Of a stretch of 64,000 nt of DNA, positions 47,115-58,207 are shown in pieces. Every line of letters starts with the position of its first letter. Within the stretch, counting starts at the first letter, position 1. This stretch comes from Dugong dugon (lineage: Eukaryota > Chordata > Mammalia > Sirenia > Dugongidae), in NCBI GenBank assembly GCA_030035585.1, contig CM057466.1, forward strand, positions 59,155,233-59,219,232, given 5' to 3'. The translations under genes were made by a program, and so were the position numbers. Under the pieces are notes generated by a model. The model did not search any database and had not been told where the DNA came from. It worked only from the letters and a program-made list of their open reading frames with translations.

Positions 47115-48142
47115 GATATTATTGATTTTCTAACCGGAGGACTCCCTTTGGTATTTCTGGTAATTTTGGTTTGGTTTTTGCGAATTGTCTAAACTTCTGT
47201 TTATCTGGAAATGTCCTAATTTTGCCATAATATTTGACAGACAGTTTTGCTGGATATGTAATTCTTGGCTGGTGGTTTTTTCCCTCCAAGGCTTTATATA
47301 CGTCATCCCATTACCTTCTTGCATGCATGTTTTCTGCTGAGTAGTCTGAGTTTAGTCTTATTGACTCTCCTTTGTAGATGACTTTTCATTTATCCCTAGC
47401 CACTCTTAATATTCTGTCTTTATCTTTGGTTTTGGCAAGTTTGATTATAATATGTCTTGGTGACTTTCTTTTGGGATCTACCTTGTGTACAGTTCGATGG
47501 GCATCTTGGATAGATATCTTCTTAGCTTTCATGACACCTGCCAATAAATCTTTAACAATTCTCTCTGTATTTTATGTTATTCCTCCTCTCACCCCCCCAA
47601 CCCCCGTTCTGGTACGCCAGTCACTTGTAGGTTATTCTTCTTGATACAGTCCCACATAATTCTTAGGGACTTTTCATATTTTTAAATTCTTTTATCTGAT
47701 TTTTCCTCAGATAATTTGGTGTCAAGCACTTTATCGTCAGTCTCACTAATTTTGACTTGCATTGCCTCAGTTCTGCTCTTATGACTTTCTGTTGAGTTGT
47801 CTAATTCTGGCATTTTATTGTTAATCTTCTGGATTTCTGTTTGCTGTCTTTCTATGGATTCTTGCATCCTGTTAAATTTATGATTGTGTGCTTTTCTAAT
47901 CTTCTTAAATTATTGTATTGCTTTGTCTGTATGTTCTTTGGCTTGTTCTGCATTTTGCCTGATCGCCTTTTTGGTATCTTGAAGAGTTCTGTATACAGTC
48001 TTTTGTATTTTACCTCTAGTAATTCCAAGAAGTTATCTTCCTCCAGAAAATTTCTTGATTCTTTGTTTTGGGAGCTTGCTGAAACCATCATCTTTTGCCT
48101 CTTTATGTAATTTGATATTAACTGTTGTCTCCAAGCCATCAA
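47115..48142 (-). pseudogene. L1 ORF1 (RNA-binding chaperone), broken
   Basis: The likely start is 'MAWRQQLISNYIKRQKMMVS' at 48139. The following residues include a lysine-rich stretch ('KRRSGKMQNKPKNIQTKQYN'). A glutamine-rich, coiled-coil-like part is at 47682-47867 ('MQESIERQQTEIQKINNKMP'). The C-terminal domain near 47130-47260 includes 'YPAKLSVKYYGKIRTF'. A stop within 'ARR*WDDVYKALEGK' and frameshifts break it. ORF1 normally coats L1 RNA as a trimer. Its identity is clear from the coiled coil plus the C-terminal motif and its place upstream of ORF2. Confidence 0.8.
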
Positions 48143-49509
48143 TATGTTATTATATTTATTTATTTTATGTTTGCTTACTGTGACCTAGCTTCTTGTTTTG
48201 TTTTGTTTTGATATGACCAAATAGGGTTCACTTTGTAAGCTAGTTTGATTATTGGCGGCTTTGAAGCTCTAACATCTTGTCACCAGATGGTTAAATCTGT
48301 TACTAGGTATGTGAGCCCAGGAGTCCTTTACTTTTCTTATATGGATTCAGCTCAGGTGTCTAGGTAGTCAGTCACCAAGTGTGTGGTGCAAGTTCTCACC
48401 TACAGTCCTAGATGGACAGGGGTGATTGGTGTAGGCACAGGTATCTGGCTGCAGTAAAGGGTCATGCACTGAGCAAGTCAGGAGGCTGACAGCTGCCCCT
48501 GAGTGTCTGGGAGGAAAGTGTGTCCCTGTTCCATAGAATGCATAGGTAGGTGGGTTTTGCAGCCAGACTATGGCACCCAGTGCTGTTGGCTGTAAGGACT
48601 GGGAGGCACCACTTATTCTTAGATCCCTGTTGCAGGCGGCTAGGTGGTGTGGGTGGTGCCACCAGTCCTCAGGCGCCTGATGTGGGTAGGTGAGGACCCG
48701 GCTTAATGGGCAGAGCAGTGTCACATGTCACAAAACTGCCACTCCACCATATAGCTGACAGTTGAAGTTAGACTTCAGGTATATACCCTGTTGTACGGGG
48801 CTAATGAGGGCCTACGCTGTTGAAATGGGCCCACACAAGTCTCTGCAGGGGTCAAAGGCATTTAGCGTCCGTGGACCCATTATACCCCTGCCTAGGCAAA
48901 GGAGCTGCACCTACCCTGATTACCCGGTTTAGGGGAACTGGCAGATTATTTATTTCTGTTTGTTAATTTGTTCCTTCTCCAAGGCCAGGAGAATGACTCA
49001 GGTGCATGATGGGTCCTTACTTCTTGCCTCGAGGATGCAGCAGTGGCTGTAGCTGGCCTAGGACCCACTGCAGAGTGGTGAGCGGGCAGATAAATGGGAG
49101 AAATGTTTTTCCCAAAGAGGGTGTTTTTTGATCTGCATAGTAGGTTAGACGCACGTACTTATCTGTTGTGGACTGAGTGCCACTTTTCACTGGTTCTGGA
49201 GGCTTGAGTAGACTCTCCGCCTCTCGGTCTCTGCTGATATGGAAAACATGTCCCAAGCACCACTGATTCCCTCACCATGTGTGCCGGCTGCAGGGTACCA
49301 TTTCCCGGCAGGTCAGGTCTGGCAACTCCTCACTGCTTCTGAACCATCTCTCCCTCCCGCTGCCACTCAGTCTGATTCCTCAGCTTTGCCTTTGATGTTC
49401 AGGTCTCCTAGATTGTCATATATAATCGATTCACTTGTTTTTTCGGGTTGTTGTTGCAAGAGGGACCACTGGAAGCGTCTGACTACTCTGCCATGTTGGC
49501 CCCGCCTCT
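48143..49509 (-). promoter_or_regulatory. L1 5' UTR / internal promoter
   Basis: This is the 1.37 kb between the ORF1 start and the 5' target duplication. It is moderately GC-rich with no conserved ORF. The minus-strand 5' end 'GGCCAACATGGCAG' (49489-49504) resembles the YY1 site at L1 promoter starts. The 118-codon frame at 48368-48724 is not conserved L1 coding sequence. Confidence 0.65.
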
Positions 49510-49589
49510 TCATAGATAATATTTTAAGATATTTCCTTCTGTGAAGTTTTTACATAGTTTATCATACTGTGCAAATTACTTTGGATTTT

Positions 49590-49840
49590 GCTTTTGCACT
49601 TACAGTGATCCAGTAATGGGTTTATTTTGTGTTTACTGGGTGCCAAATTTTAGATACTTTTGTCATTTACTTATTACACTCATGTAAGGCATTATGATTA
49701 CATCACATTTACAAGGGAGGAAACATAGACTGAGAGTTTATATATCCTGCTAGAGGTCACACTGCTAGTGTGTGATCAAGTTGAAATTTTAACTCAGTTC
49801 CATTTCTAGAGCCTAGGCTTTCCAAACCTATCACAGTAGC
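49590..49840 (+). repeat. MIR-type SINE remnant
   Basis: 'gtgtttactgggtgccaaat', 'caagggaggaaacatagact' and 'gctagaggtcacactgctag' follow the MIR order. Confidence 0.7.
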
Positions 49841-50069
49841 ATTTCCTTCATTATTACATTTTTTTTGGAAAAATATAATATTTCACTATGTGACTATATC
49901 ATAATTTGTCTAACATTCTCTATTCAACATTCTAGCTTTCATATTTCTTGTACTGCATATAACACTACAGTAGATATCTTTGTGTAGAAGTTTTTTCGTT
50001 TTATTTTTCTTAGGGTAGATTCTTAGAAATATTTTTTAAGTCTCAAAAATGTGTCCTTTTTTGTATGTG

Positions 50070-50070
<1 letters not shown>

Positions 50071-50100
<30 letters not shown>
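50071..50100. repeat. (TA)n microsatellite
   Basis: Pure TA run directly before a SINE; the 50051-50263 reading frame starts in it and is not a gene. Confidence 0.85.
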
Positions 50101-50103
50101 GAA

Positions 50104-50302
50104 AGGAGCCCTGGTGGTGCAGTGGTTAAAATACTTAGCTGTTAACCAAAAAGTCAGCAGTTCAAACCTACCAACTGCTCTGCAGGAGAAAGATGTGGCA
50201 GTCTGCTTCCATAAAGATTACAGCCTTGGAAACCCTATGGGGCAGTTCTGCTCTGTCCTGTAGGGTCACTATGAGTTGAAATAGACTCAGCAGCAAGGAG
50301 TT
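50104..50302 (+). mobile_element. RTE-tailed SINE
   Basis: Starts 'ggagccctggtggtgcagtg', middle 'ggagaaagatgtggcagtct', tail 'gaaatagactcagcagcaag'. Confidence 0.9.
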
Positions 50303-51126
50303 TATATTGTATATACAGTTAGACAAGTATAGGTATAGATACAAATGTATAACTTTCCCAAGGAGTTGTGCCAGTTTTCATTCCCACCAGCCACTGTAAA
50401 GGTTATGCTGAATATTTTATGCATATGCACAAAGTAATTTGTCAAATAAGCTTCTACAGAAAAAAATTGCTTAAATATGCTTTCTTTTTGCTTCAAATCA
50501 TTTGTTTGACTTTTTGTTCACATAACTTAATGATTATTTGCTACTGAAATATTTAGCTATTCCTAAATGTCACTGTGCATAGAATTTTAGCATGACATTC
50601 ACACTGCCCTGCTCAAAACCTTAGTTTAATAAAGCTAACACTTTATTTAGAAGATGTAAATTTGCATTTCTTAATCTCAGAATTCTTCTTGATAAATTAT
50701 AAGTTTTTTATGGTTATATAACTTTCCTATTATACTTTAATATGTTTTTAATATTACTTATTTCCGCCAAAAACTCAAGACATACACATCATTCTTAGAC
50801 TATGGTATAGTATTTTTTTCTTTCTCCTTCCCCTTCCTCCTCCTTCCTTTCATTTCTATCTCTCGCTTTTTCTTTCCCTTCCTCCCTGCTTTCTTTCTTT
50901 TTGTAGCAGGAAGGCAGATACTATACAGTAAAGAAAGCCACATGTGTTATAAAACAATAACAGAGCAACAACAACAAAACCAACCAAGTAAGCCTTTACT
51001 TATATTTAGCTTAATTTGATACTTTAATAAAACTGTTGAAGAAGAAACAACTACTGTTAGTACACTCATTCCTCACTTATCTACATGGTTAGGTTTCAAA
51101 GACCAGGTCATTATGCAAAAATCAGT
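50303..51126. other. Non-genic intron stretch with polypyrimidine tract
   Basis: A TC-rich tract lies at about 50815-50905. Otherwise AT-rich with no gene or confident repeat. Confidence 0.45.
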
Positions 51127-51251
51127 GTTATACGAAAATGGAGGATGACCACATCAGATCACAGAATGGAGGATGACTACATCATTACGTAACTGCCAAA
51201 CCACTGAGAATGATGGCTCAACCAAGTTGACACATAACTTTAACCATCACA
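51127..51251 (-). mobile_element. LTR fragment (family of the 672-1160 LTR)
   Basis: 'ccaaaccactgagaatgatg' and 'gttgacacataactttaacc' match the 3' part of the LTR at 672-1160. A 'gaaaatggaggatgac' segment is repeated. Confidence 0.75.
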
Positions 51252-51924
51252 GCCAGCGTTACTCTCGCCTTGCACCTTGGTGTTCATTACTGCCAGACGT
51301 ACATCGTTAATGAGCAAAATAGTCAGATAGTAGGATTTTTTACTATTGTCGTAGATGCGACCTGTCAAATGATGAGATAGTAAGTGCAGAGTAGGTGTTA
51401 TCTGGAATCATAACAGCTCATTATAAAATATAACAGCTCTATATTGGAGACAGGCCCTGGAAAAGAAGATAATGAAATTCATATGAAAGGTAGAACACCC
51501 TCTCCAGAAAGAATTAAGCCACGTTTATTTCACACATTGCGTGTCTGTTTATTTTTGTCTTTAGCTTAGTTTTCGTGAATATCATTGCAGCCATCTTTAA
51601 TCTGTTATCTTCATTAATTCTATTAAACAGAATCCATTGTTGCAGGTTTTTTCGCTTTTTATATGCATGCTTTTGTGGTCTTACAATGTCTCTATTAAAA
51701 TACAAATAAAAATATAGAATTATTGTGTAATAGCCTGTGGAGACGAAACGGTGGATTTGGAAAACATACGTACATGTGCTTTTCAGAATATGTTATAAAG
51801 TTTTGCAATCTTAAAATACTTGGTAAACTGTCAGTAAGACGTTTATATATTGTATAAGCAGTAGGAGTTTGTGAAGATGATTTAATTTTGTTACGGTTCA
51901 CTGAAGTACCATATTTCTGACTTC
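51252..51924. other. Non-genic intron stretch
   Basis: AT-rich unique-looking DNA, with no exon or repeat recognised. Confidence 0.4.
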
Positions 51925-51938
51925 TTTAAATAAATGAG

Positions 51939-52104
51939 GAGCCCTGGTGGTGCAGTGGTTAAATGTTCGGCTGCTAACCAAAAGGTCGGCAGTTCAAATC
52001 CACCAGCTGCTCCTTGGAAACACTATGGAGCAGTTCCACTCTGTCGTGTAGGGCCGCTATGAGTTGGAATTGACTTGATGGCAGTGGATTTGGTTGCTTT
52101 TTGG
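51939..52104 (+). mobile_element. RTE-tailed SINE with perfect 14-bp target duplication
   Basis: TTTAAATAAATGAG occurs at 51925-51938 and 52105-52118. The SINE between is complete, 'gagccctggtggtgcagtgg' to 'gatggcagtggatttggttg'. Confidence 0.95.
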
Positions 52105-52118
52105 TTTAAATAAATGAG

Positions 52119-52792
52119 ATGTTTGTACTTACTACTCTTTTTCATTTATTTGGGGCTGTACACAGCCTGAAGTCATGCCAGTGTGAGTAAGAAAGTAAAG
52201 GCCTTTGCCATTTGATTTCAATTATTTGTTATTTAAAAAGAATGATGTGACATTTGAATTAAATGTACACTTTTAGTTAAAAGAGGTAACATATTTTCTT
52301 CATTTGTTCACCTGGAGGAGCAGTCAGTTTTAGTGCAGCTTTATTTGAGCCAGTAAATATTGCTTTCTTTTTATGCACTAGAATTCTGTACATCAAAAAC
52401 TTATAACAATGTTTATTTTTTAAAATAACCACTTTCATTGGATGTATCAGTGATTGATGTCTTGAGTATTTTTTTTTTTAAGTGGGCTTTTCAAATGCAG
52501 GAAGTTCTTTTTAGGCTAGAGTTGATTATCAGTGTGTAGGTAAAAAATTAGATTTGTTATTTTCTAATATAGACTATATTTGGGAAAACACTGTAATTTA
52601 AATTTTAAATTTTAAAAATTTAAAAATACAGTTATAGGATGAAGATATCGATACATAATCACGTAGTTCTTAAGATGTATTTGCCAACTTATGAGAAAAT
52701 TTTTTCATTATGTCATAAAAGGAGGCCTAGTTTAAGAAGCAGCCCTTACAATGCCACCTTTAGTAGTTTTCAGAGTCCTAAGTGTGAACAAA
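52119..52792. other. AT-rich intron DNA
   Basis: 'aatttaaattttaaatttta' near 52595 is simple AT repeat. No gene. Confidence 0.45.
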
Positions 52793-52980
52793 AAGGAGCC
52801 CTCGTGGTGCAGTGGTTAAGCGCTCGGCTGCTAACTGAAAGGCCTGTGGTTTAAAAGGGAGAGAAGACCTGGTGATCTGCTCCCATAAAGATTACAGCCT
52901 AAGAAACCCCACGGGGCAGTTCTTCTCTGTCCTATGGGGTCGCTATGAGTGAAGTCGATTTGACAGCACAAACCAATAAC
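52793..52980 (+). mobile_element. RTE-tailed SINE
   Basis: Starts 'aggagccctcgtggtgcagt', tail 'gtcgatttgacagcacaaac'. The B-box region is shortened. Confidence 0.9.
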
Positions 52981-54604
52981 AAGGGTGAACAATTCAAGAA
53001 ATATATTTGTAAAATTAAGTTTTAAAGAGAGCTGAGAGTAAATACAGGAAGTCATTTGAAGCATTTTGATTACCCCAGAGACTACCAAGTATTATTCCTG
53101 TTTTCAAGAGTAGCTTCTTAGGCACAGAAAAATGTTTTTTTCTTTATTTAGAAGCAATTCATTATTCTTAAGTTTATTCAATAAATATTTATATTGTGCC
53201 TTCTATATGGAAGGCAATATTTTAGTGAATTTTTCACTTAGTAAAACAGCTTTACAACATGAAAAGAAATAGAAATAATTTCTCCTATCACACAGCCACC
53301 TTAAATAACTCAACATACAGAATCTCCGTTCTCTGCCTTCTTTAAGTTATTCTCTTGTTCATTTGTTCCCCTGGCCATTCATTCAGCAACTATTCACTGA
53401 GAACATTCTAGATGCTGGGACCTGTGGTAGGCACCGGTGCTGAAAGGAAGAGATGCTGAAGGAGACAGAACCTTCCATTCTGGTGGGAAAGGCAGTGACC
53501 GTGTGTGTGAAGTGCCCAGAGGCGGGCTCCTGGCCCCACCTGAAGGGCCAGGAAGGGTGATCTGGACCCAATGCCATCCTGACCAAGGCCTGGAGGATGA
53601 GCTGGAGCTAGCAAGGAAGGAGGAGGGAAGGACATCGATTGAGGCAGGGGAACACCATGTCCAAAGACCAAGGCAAGAAAGCAGGCCATTCCCTTCCCAT
53701 CGATTTTAATCTTGATTTTGAAATTTTCGCAGTTAAATTAAAACGATAAGGGTAAAGGAAATAAAATGACAACAGTTTGATTCTTCCTTTTTCTTGTTTC
53801 TAGATAAACTTAATTTTTATAGCAAGATTTTATTTCCTAAATTGTCAGCTTACTAAAGTCTGTCATATTAATTAGACGGGTTAATTCTAACTCAAGAAAT
53901 CATTTGGGCTTTAAAAGATGGGGAACTCAGGGCCAGACTGTGTTCCCTGGCTTTCATTTCGCTGTCTCTGTCTTTTCTTATCTCTCGCTCTCTAGGCCTG
54001 GCTGGCCGTGCCTCTCAGAGAAGGCGCTGCCCTCCGGCTGTCAAGGCTGCCGGCTTCCCAGCCTCCCACCCCAGGCTAAGCACTCCGTGTCCCCTGTCCT
54101 GTTCACCATTTCTCGTTTGTTACTGTTTCCAAAAGCTTTCCCCCTCAAGTTTTAAAGGATACCCCAGCATCTGCTACTCTTCCTTATGCTAGATACCAGA
54201 GGCGAGCCTAAAAAAAGTGGTTGGGTTTGGCCATCTGGTTGTGGAACCAGTCTGTATTTTAAAATGACCTCAGTGGCCTTGAGGAATATTTTGTCATATT
54301 CAGGAGGTGCATTCTTAATGTATGTGCATCCTAGAAAAGAGAACATCAGTGACAGTTTTCATATCTCACCTGTCTGTGGAGTGGGCTGGGAATTAGCAGC
54401 TTGACAACCCAGGGACTTAAGTGGGGATGGGAGATGAGGTGAGGTTTGGAATTGAGGCCTTGTTTATGAAATCTGGACTCTCAAAGGGCAGCACCTTCAA
54501 TGAACAGGTAGACTGGAAAAAATCTGACCATTGGCATAAGGACATCATAAGGAGTCCTGTTTGTCTCTGGGTGGATGCGGTCTTGGGGGACTGCAGATGG
54601 GAGA
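52981..54604. other. Intron stretch, mostly unique
   Basis: A modestly GC-rich patch runs from about 53440 to 53660 and another from about 53990 to 54100. Neither has CpG density of a promoter. The frames at 53408-53709 on both strands are unsupported. Confidence 0.4.
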
Positions 54605-54772
54605 TACAAATGTCTGGGGTGATACAAACGTTCTAAAATTGAGTTCTGGTGATGGTTGCACAACTCTGTAAATTTACTAAAAATCACTGAGTTGTACACT
54701 TAAAAGAATTGGAATTTCTGGTATGAAAATTACATTTCAATAAAGATCTTTAAAAAGAAAACAATTTTCATA
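54605..54772 (+). mobile_element. Old L1 (L1M-type) 3' end
   Basis: 'tggtgatggttgcacaactc', 'ctgagttgtacacttaaaag' and 'acatttcaataaagatcttt' with a short A-tail form the old L1 3' end on the + strand. Confidence 0.75.
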
Positions 54773-54779
54773 ATAAGGC

Positions 54780-55012
54780 TTTCTTTGAACGTATCATCAG
54801 GAAACACCACTCACTAGAAAAGTACATCATATTTGGTAAAGCAGAGGGTCAGCAAAAACGAGGGAAACCCTCAGTGAGATGAATTGGACACAACAGCTAC
54901 AGCAATGGACTCGAACATACTGACAATCATGAAGATGGCACAGGACGGGTCATTTCATTCTGTTGCTATGAATTGGAGCTGACTTGTTGGCAACTAACAA
55001 CAACAGCATAAA
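54780..55012 (+). mobile_element. RTE LINE 3' end
   Basis: 'cgtatcatcaggaaacacca', 'gtaaagcagagggtcagcaa' and the tail 'gttggcaactaacaacaaca' are the last ~230 bp of the RTE, placed directly after the old L1 tail. Confidence 0.85.
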
Positions 55013-55750
55013 GGGTCAAGGGCCTAGATTTTATTTTTTGTTTGTTTTTACTTTTCGCCCAGGGTGCCATTTAATTATCTACCCTCAAGGTGTAGTAACG
55101 GACCGTCAAGTCTCCTGCTTACTCTGTCCCTGTGTGAGAAGGAGATCCAAGGCTTCAACTCCCCCCCAAAAAAATTCCTCCCATGTCCTGCTACAAGCTT
55201 AAAGCTTTATAGCTTCCACTGAGAGTCTTCCGTGGTGTCTTGGCACTAGAAGGGGAATTACAAGGACACTTCTCTGATATGATGCAAGGCCACATCACAA
55301 GCAGTTAATGTAACAGAAGTAAACAGTAGGAAACTCCAGTGGTGATGAATGCAAACATGGCTGCACATAGGAGCCGCAGGGCCCAGAAGGTGCGTTGCTC
55401 GCTCACTCTCTGGGTACTGTTGCTTCTCCTGATCCAGGGATGCCGTGACCTGCAGTGGTGTTCGGGACATGCTAGTGGTGTGCTGTGGACTCCCATAGTC
55501 CCAAGAAGGGTGGGCGGCCTTTAAAAAAAGAAGTCTTCAGACTTTTGCATTTCCAGGGCCTGAAGACTGGACCTGTTCCAAACAATTGTAAATCAAATAC
55601 CTATGAACTAAATGTCTGTTATGATAAATGTTTTCAGAGACACGCTGTCCTTTAGATAAAAAGTTGCCCAAGAGGCACCCTTTGACTTGTGTTTGAAAAG
55701 TAATAAAGTCTTTCCATTAAACTCCCCACTGCTATCTCTGATCCCACCAC
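55013..55750. other. Non-genic intron stretch
   Basis: No gene or repeat recognised. Confidence 0.4.
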
Positions 55751-55754
55751 CCGT

Positions 55755-56180
55755 CTGTCGGTTTGTCATACCGTGGTGGCTTGCATGTTGCTGTGATGGC
55801 TGGAAGCTGTGCCACTGGTATTTCAAATACCAGCAGGGTGACCCATGGTGGACAAGTTTCAGTAGAGCTTTCCAGACTATTAGGAAGAAAGACCTAATGA
55901 CCTACTTCTGAAAATCAACCATTGCATACCCTATGGATGACAACAGAACATTGTCCAGCCACAACAGAACATTGTCCAATCACAACAGAACATTGTCCAG
56001 TATAGTACTGGAGGATGAGCCCCCTACGTTGGAAGGCACTCAAAATACATAGTGGCCTCAGCAGTGGACTTGAGTTTGTCAACAATCGTGAAGATGGCAC
56101 AGGACCGAGAAATGTTTGTTCTCTTGTGCATGGTGTCACCATGAGTCAGAGGCAACTCCATGGCAACTAACAACATCATC
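55755..56180 (+). mobile_element. RTE-derived composite element with 21-bp triplication
   Basis: Head 'gtcggtttgtcataccgtgg', then 'agcagggtgacccatggtgg', 'agaaagacctaatgacctac', 'cgttggaaggcactcaaaat' and tail 'gaggcaactccatggcaact'. It is the + strand partner of the copies at 31670 and 35793. Confidence 0.8.
55940..56002 (+). repeat. Three tandem 21-bp units
   Basis: ACAACAGAACATTGTCCA plus three variable bases occurs at 55940-55960, 55961-55981 and 55982-56002. It lies at the 'acaacagaacattgtcc' joint of the composite element. Confidence 0.95.
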
Positions 56181-57545
56181 TTCTGATAAAGGAAATATGC
56201 ACATTTATTTATGTTAGTGAAAGCAGTTTCTATGGGTTCAGGTTGATGAAGATTCTGTATCTGGTTATTTTTTTTTCTGACCCTGTGGAGGAAGGTCCAT
56301 TAGCTGAAATGTCATCGTGAAGCATGGATTTTGGAGATGTTTTGTTTGTTCATAAACAGACATGTACTGGGTGCCTGTTGTCTGCCAGGTTCTGTCCTCG
56401 GTGGTCAGGGCAGCAGCACATTATTAAGACTGGGTCCCTGCGCCTGTGGAGCTTCCATTTATTAAAACACATAAGTAAATAACAGGACAAATATCGAATA
56501 GTAGTAAGTGCTCTGCACAGACTTAAAATATAGAGATGTGATAGAGTGATTGGAACTTTATTAATATATCCTTCCAAGAAAGAACACTAGAGATGAGGAA
56601 ACCAAAGATGACAGATAGCCCTTTTCAGATTTCATCAGACCTGGTGTTAGAGGGGGCCTCATTCATCCACGAAAAACATGACAAAGGGTAATCAATAATG
56701 ACTTTGTAAGTAAAATCAACAGCCGTTTACCCATTTTGTTCATCATTTATTTAAAGAGTTATTTGGAATGTTACTTGCCAGCTGCCAAACTGGATGACAT
56801 AGACTCTGTGAAGAGTCGGGGTTTTTGTTCAGTTTTGTATCTCTAGGGCCTGCCATGTTGTTGGTGTTCAGCAAATATATTTTGAATGTCTGAATGAAAC
56901 AAAACTAGAGTCAGTTGATTTTTTTCCTGTGGCCCTATATACAGAACAGGCCACTTTTCATTTACTTTCTTTTAAACTGAAGAACATTGTCAGTGGTGAC
57001 TTGAATATGTGATATTAAAATTAAATATCCTGGCTTTTTAAAACATATTTATTGTGTTACTTAAAAGAAAATTTATAGTTAGCTCTTAGATAACTTTATT
57101 GATGGAGGCAGGGAGCAACCCAGAAAGCTATACATTATTTCTTTACTTTGATAGTGAATTCTATTGCTTTTGTTTGGACTAATTCCTTAATCACGCTCCT
57201 AATCTTTTGGCGTGGGTTGAGTTGACATTTTAATTCCTCACTGAGCAGACTGAGTCACTGTGTGCTACAGGAAACCAGACATTAGAACTGGACATTTATC
57301 ATGGATAACTTGGAAGATGTGGTTGAGCAGTGGAGTGCATGGGCTTTGGAGTTGGACCTGATTAATGGTACCTCTCTCTCAGGCTTGCTGTGAGGATGAT
57401 ACTTAATGAATGCAATAAAGCCACTGGTATTCCTATGAAGGTGATTTGACTTTTTAGAAAAACCACAGATAACGAATGGTATAATCTGATTCGTAACAAG
57501 ATTCAAAAGGGAAAATTCTACTGATGCTCTCCAGTCATATATGAG
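56181..57545. other. Non-genic intron stretch with old repeats
   Basis: 'tgggtgcctgttgtctgcca' near 56370 and 'ttggtgttcagcaaatatat' near 56862 look like MIR/L2 ends. No gene. Confidence 0.45.
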
Positions 57546-57547
57546 AC

Positions 57548-57712
57548 CTCTAGCCCTGGTGGCACAGTGGTTAAGTATTCAGCTGCTAACGAAAAGATTG
57601 GCAGTTCGAATCCACCAGCTGCTCCTTGGAAACCCTACGGGGCATTTTACGCTGTCCTATAGGGTATAGGGTCACTATGAGTTGGAATCAACTCAACGGC
57701 AACGGGTTTGGA

Positions 57713-57713
<1 letters not shown>
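57548..57713 (+). mobile_element. RTE-tailed SINE abutting an L1 tail
   Basis: Starts 'tagccctggtggcacagtgg'. The end 'caacgggtttggat' runs directly into the T run of the next element. An 8-bp 'ctatagggtatagggtc' duplication lies in its body. Confidence 0.9.
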
Positions 57714-57744
<31 letters not shown>

Positions 57745-58176
57745 TTTTATTGTACTTCAGGTGAAAGCTTACAGAGCAAATAGTTTCTCATGAAATAGTA
57801 GTACACATGTTGTTTTTTGATATTGGTTAACAACCCCACAATGTATTAAGCCTCTAAATTCTCAACCTTTTTTTTTGATGAAAATTACAGATGGCCAAAG
57901 ATACACCGTTTCAAAAATTTCTACATTCACAGTTCAGTGACATTGACTACGCTCTTCCAACTGTGCTGTTATTCTCACTTAAGATGAAGGCTTACAGAAA
58001 AAATAGTTATTCATTTAACAGTTACTACACATGTTGCCCTATGACAATGGTTAACAATCTCACAGCACAACAAGAATATCCTTACTCCACCTTGTGTTCC
58101 CTATCACCAGGGGGCTTCCTTGTCCCCTTCTGTCTTCTGGACCTTGTCAGTGGACTATTGTACCTCTTTAGTCTCA

Positions 58177-58207
<31 letters not shown>

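Larger units (their letters stand above)
41411..49509 (-). mobile_element. Full-length L1 with target duplication, dead
   Basis: TCATAGATAAT occurs at 41400-41410 and 49510-49520, bounding 8.1 kb. The 3' end (low coordinates) has a short A-tail, then the 3' UTR shared with the other L1 pieces. ORF2 and ORF1 remnants follow in the expected order, then a 1.3-kb 5' region. The 5' end reads, on the minus strand, GAGGCGGGGCCAACATGGC, a G-rich L1 start with a YY1-like ATGGC core. Being full length but broken by stops and frameshifts, it is a decayed former master-type copy rather than a truncated insertion. Confidence 0.9.
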
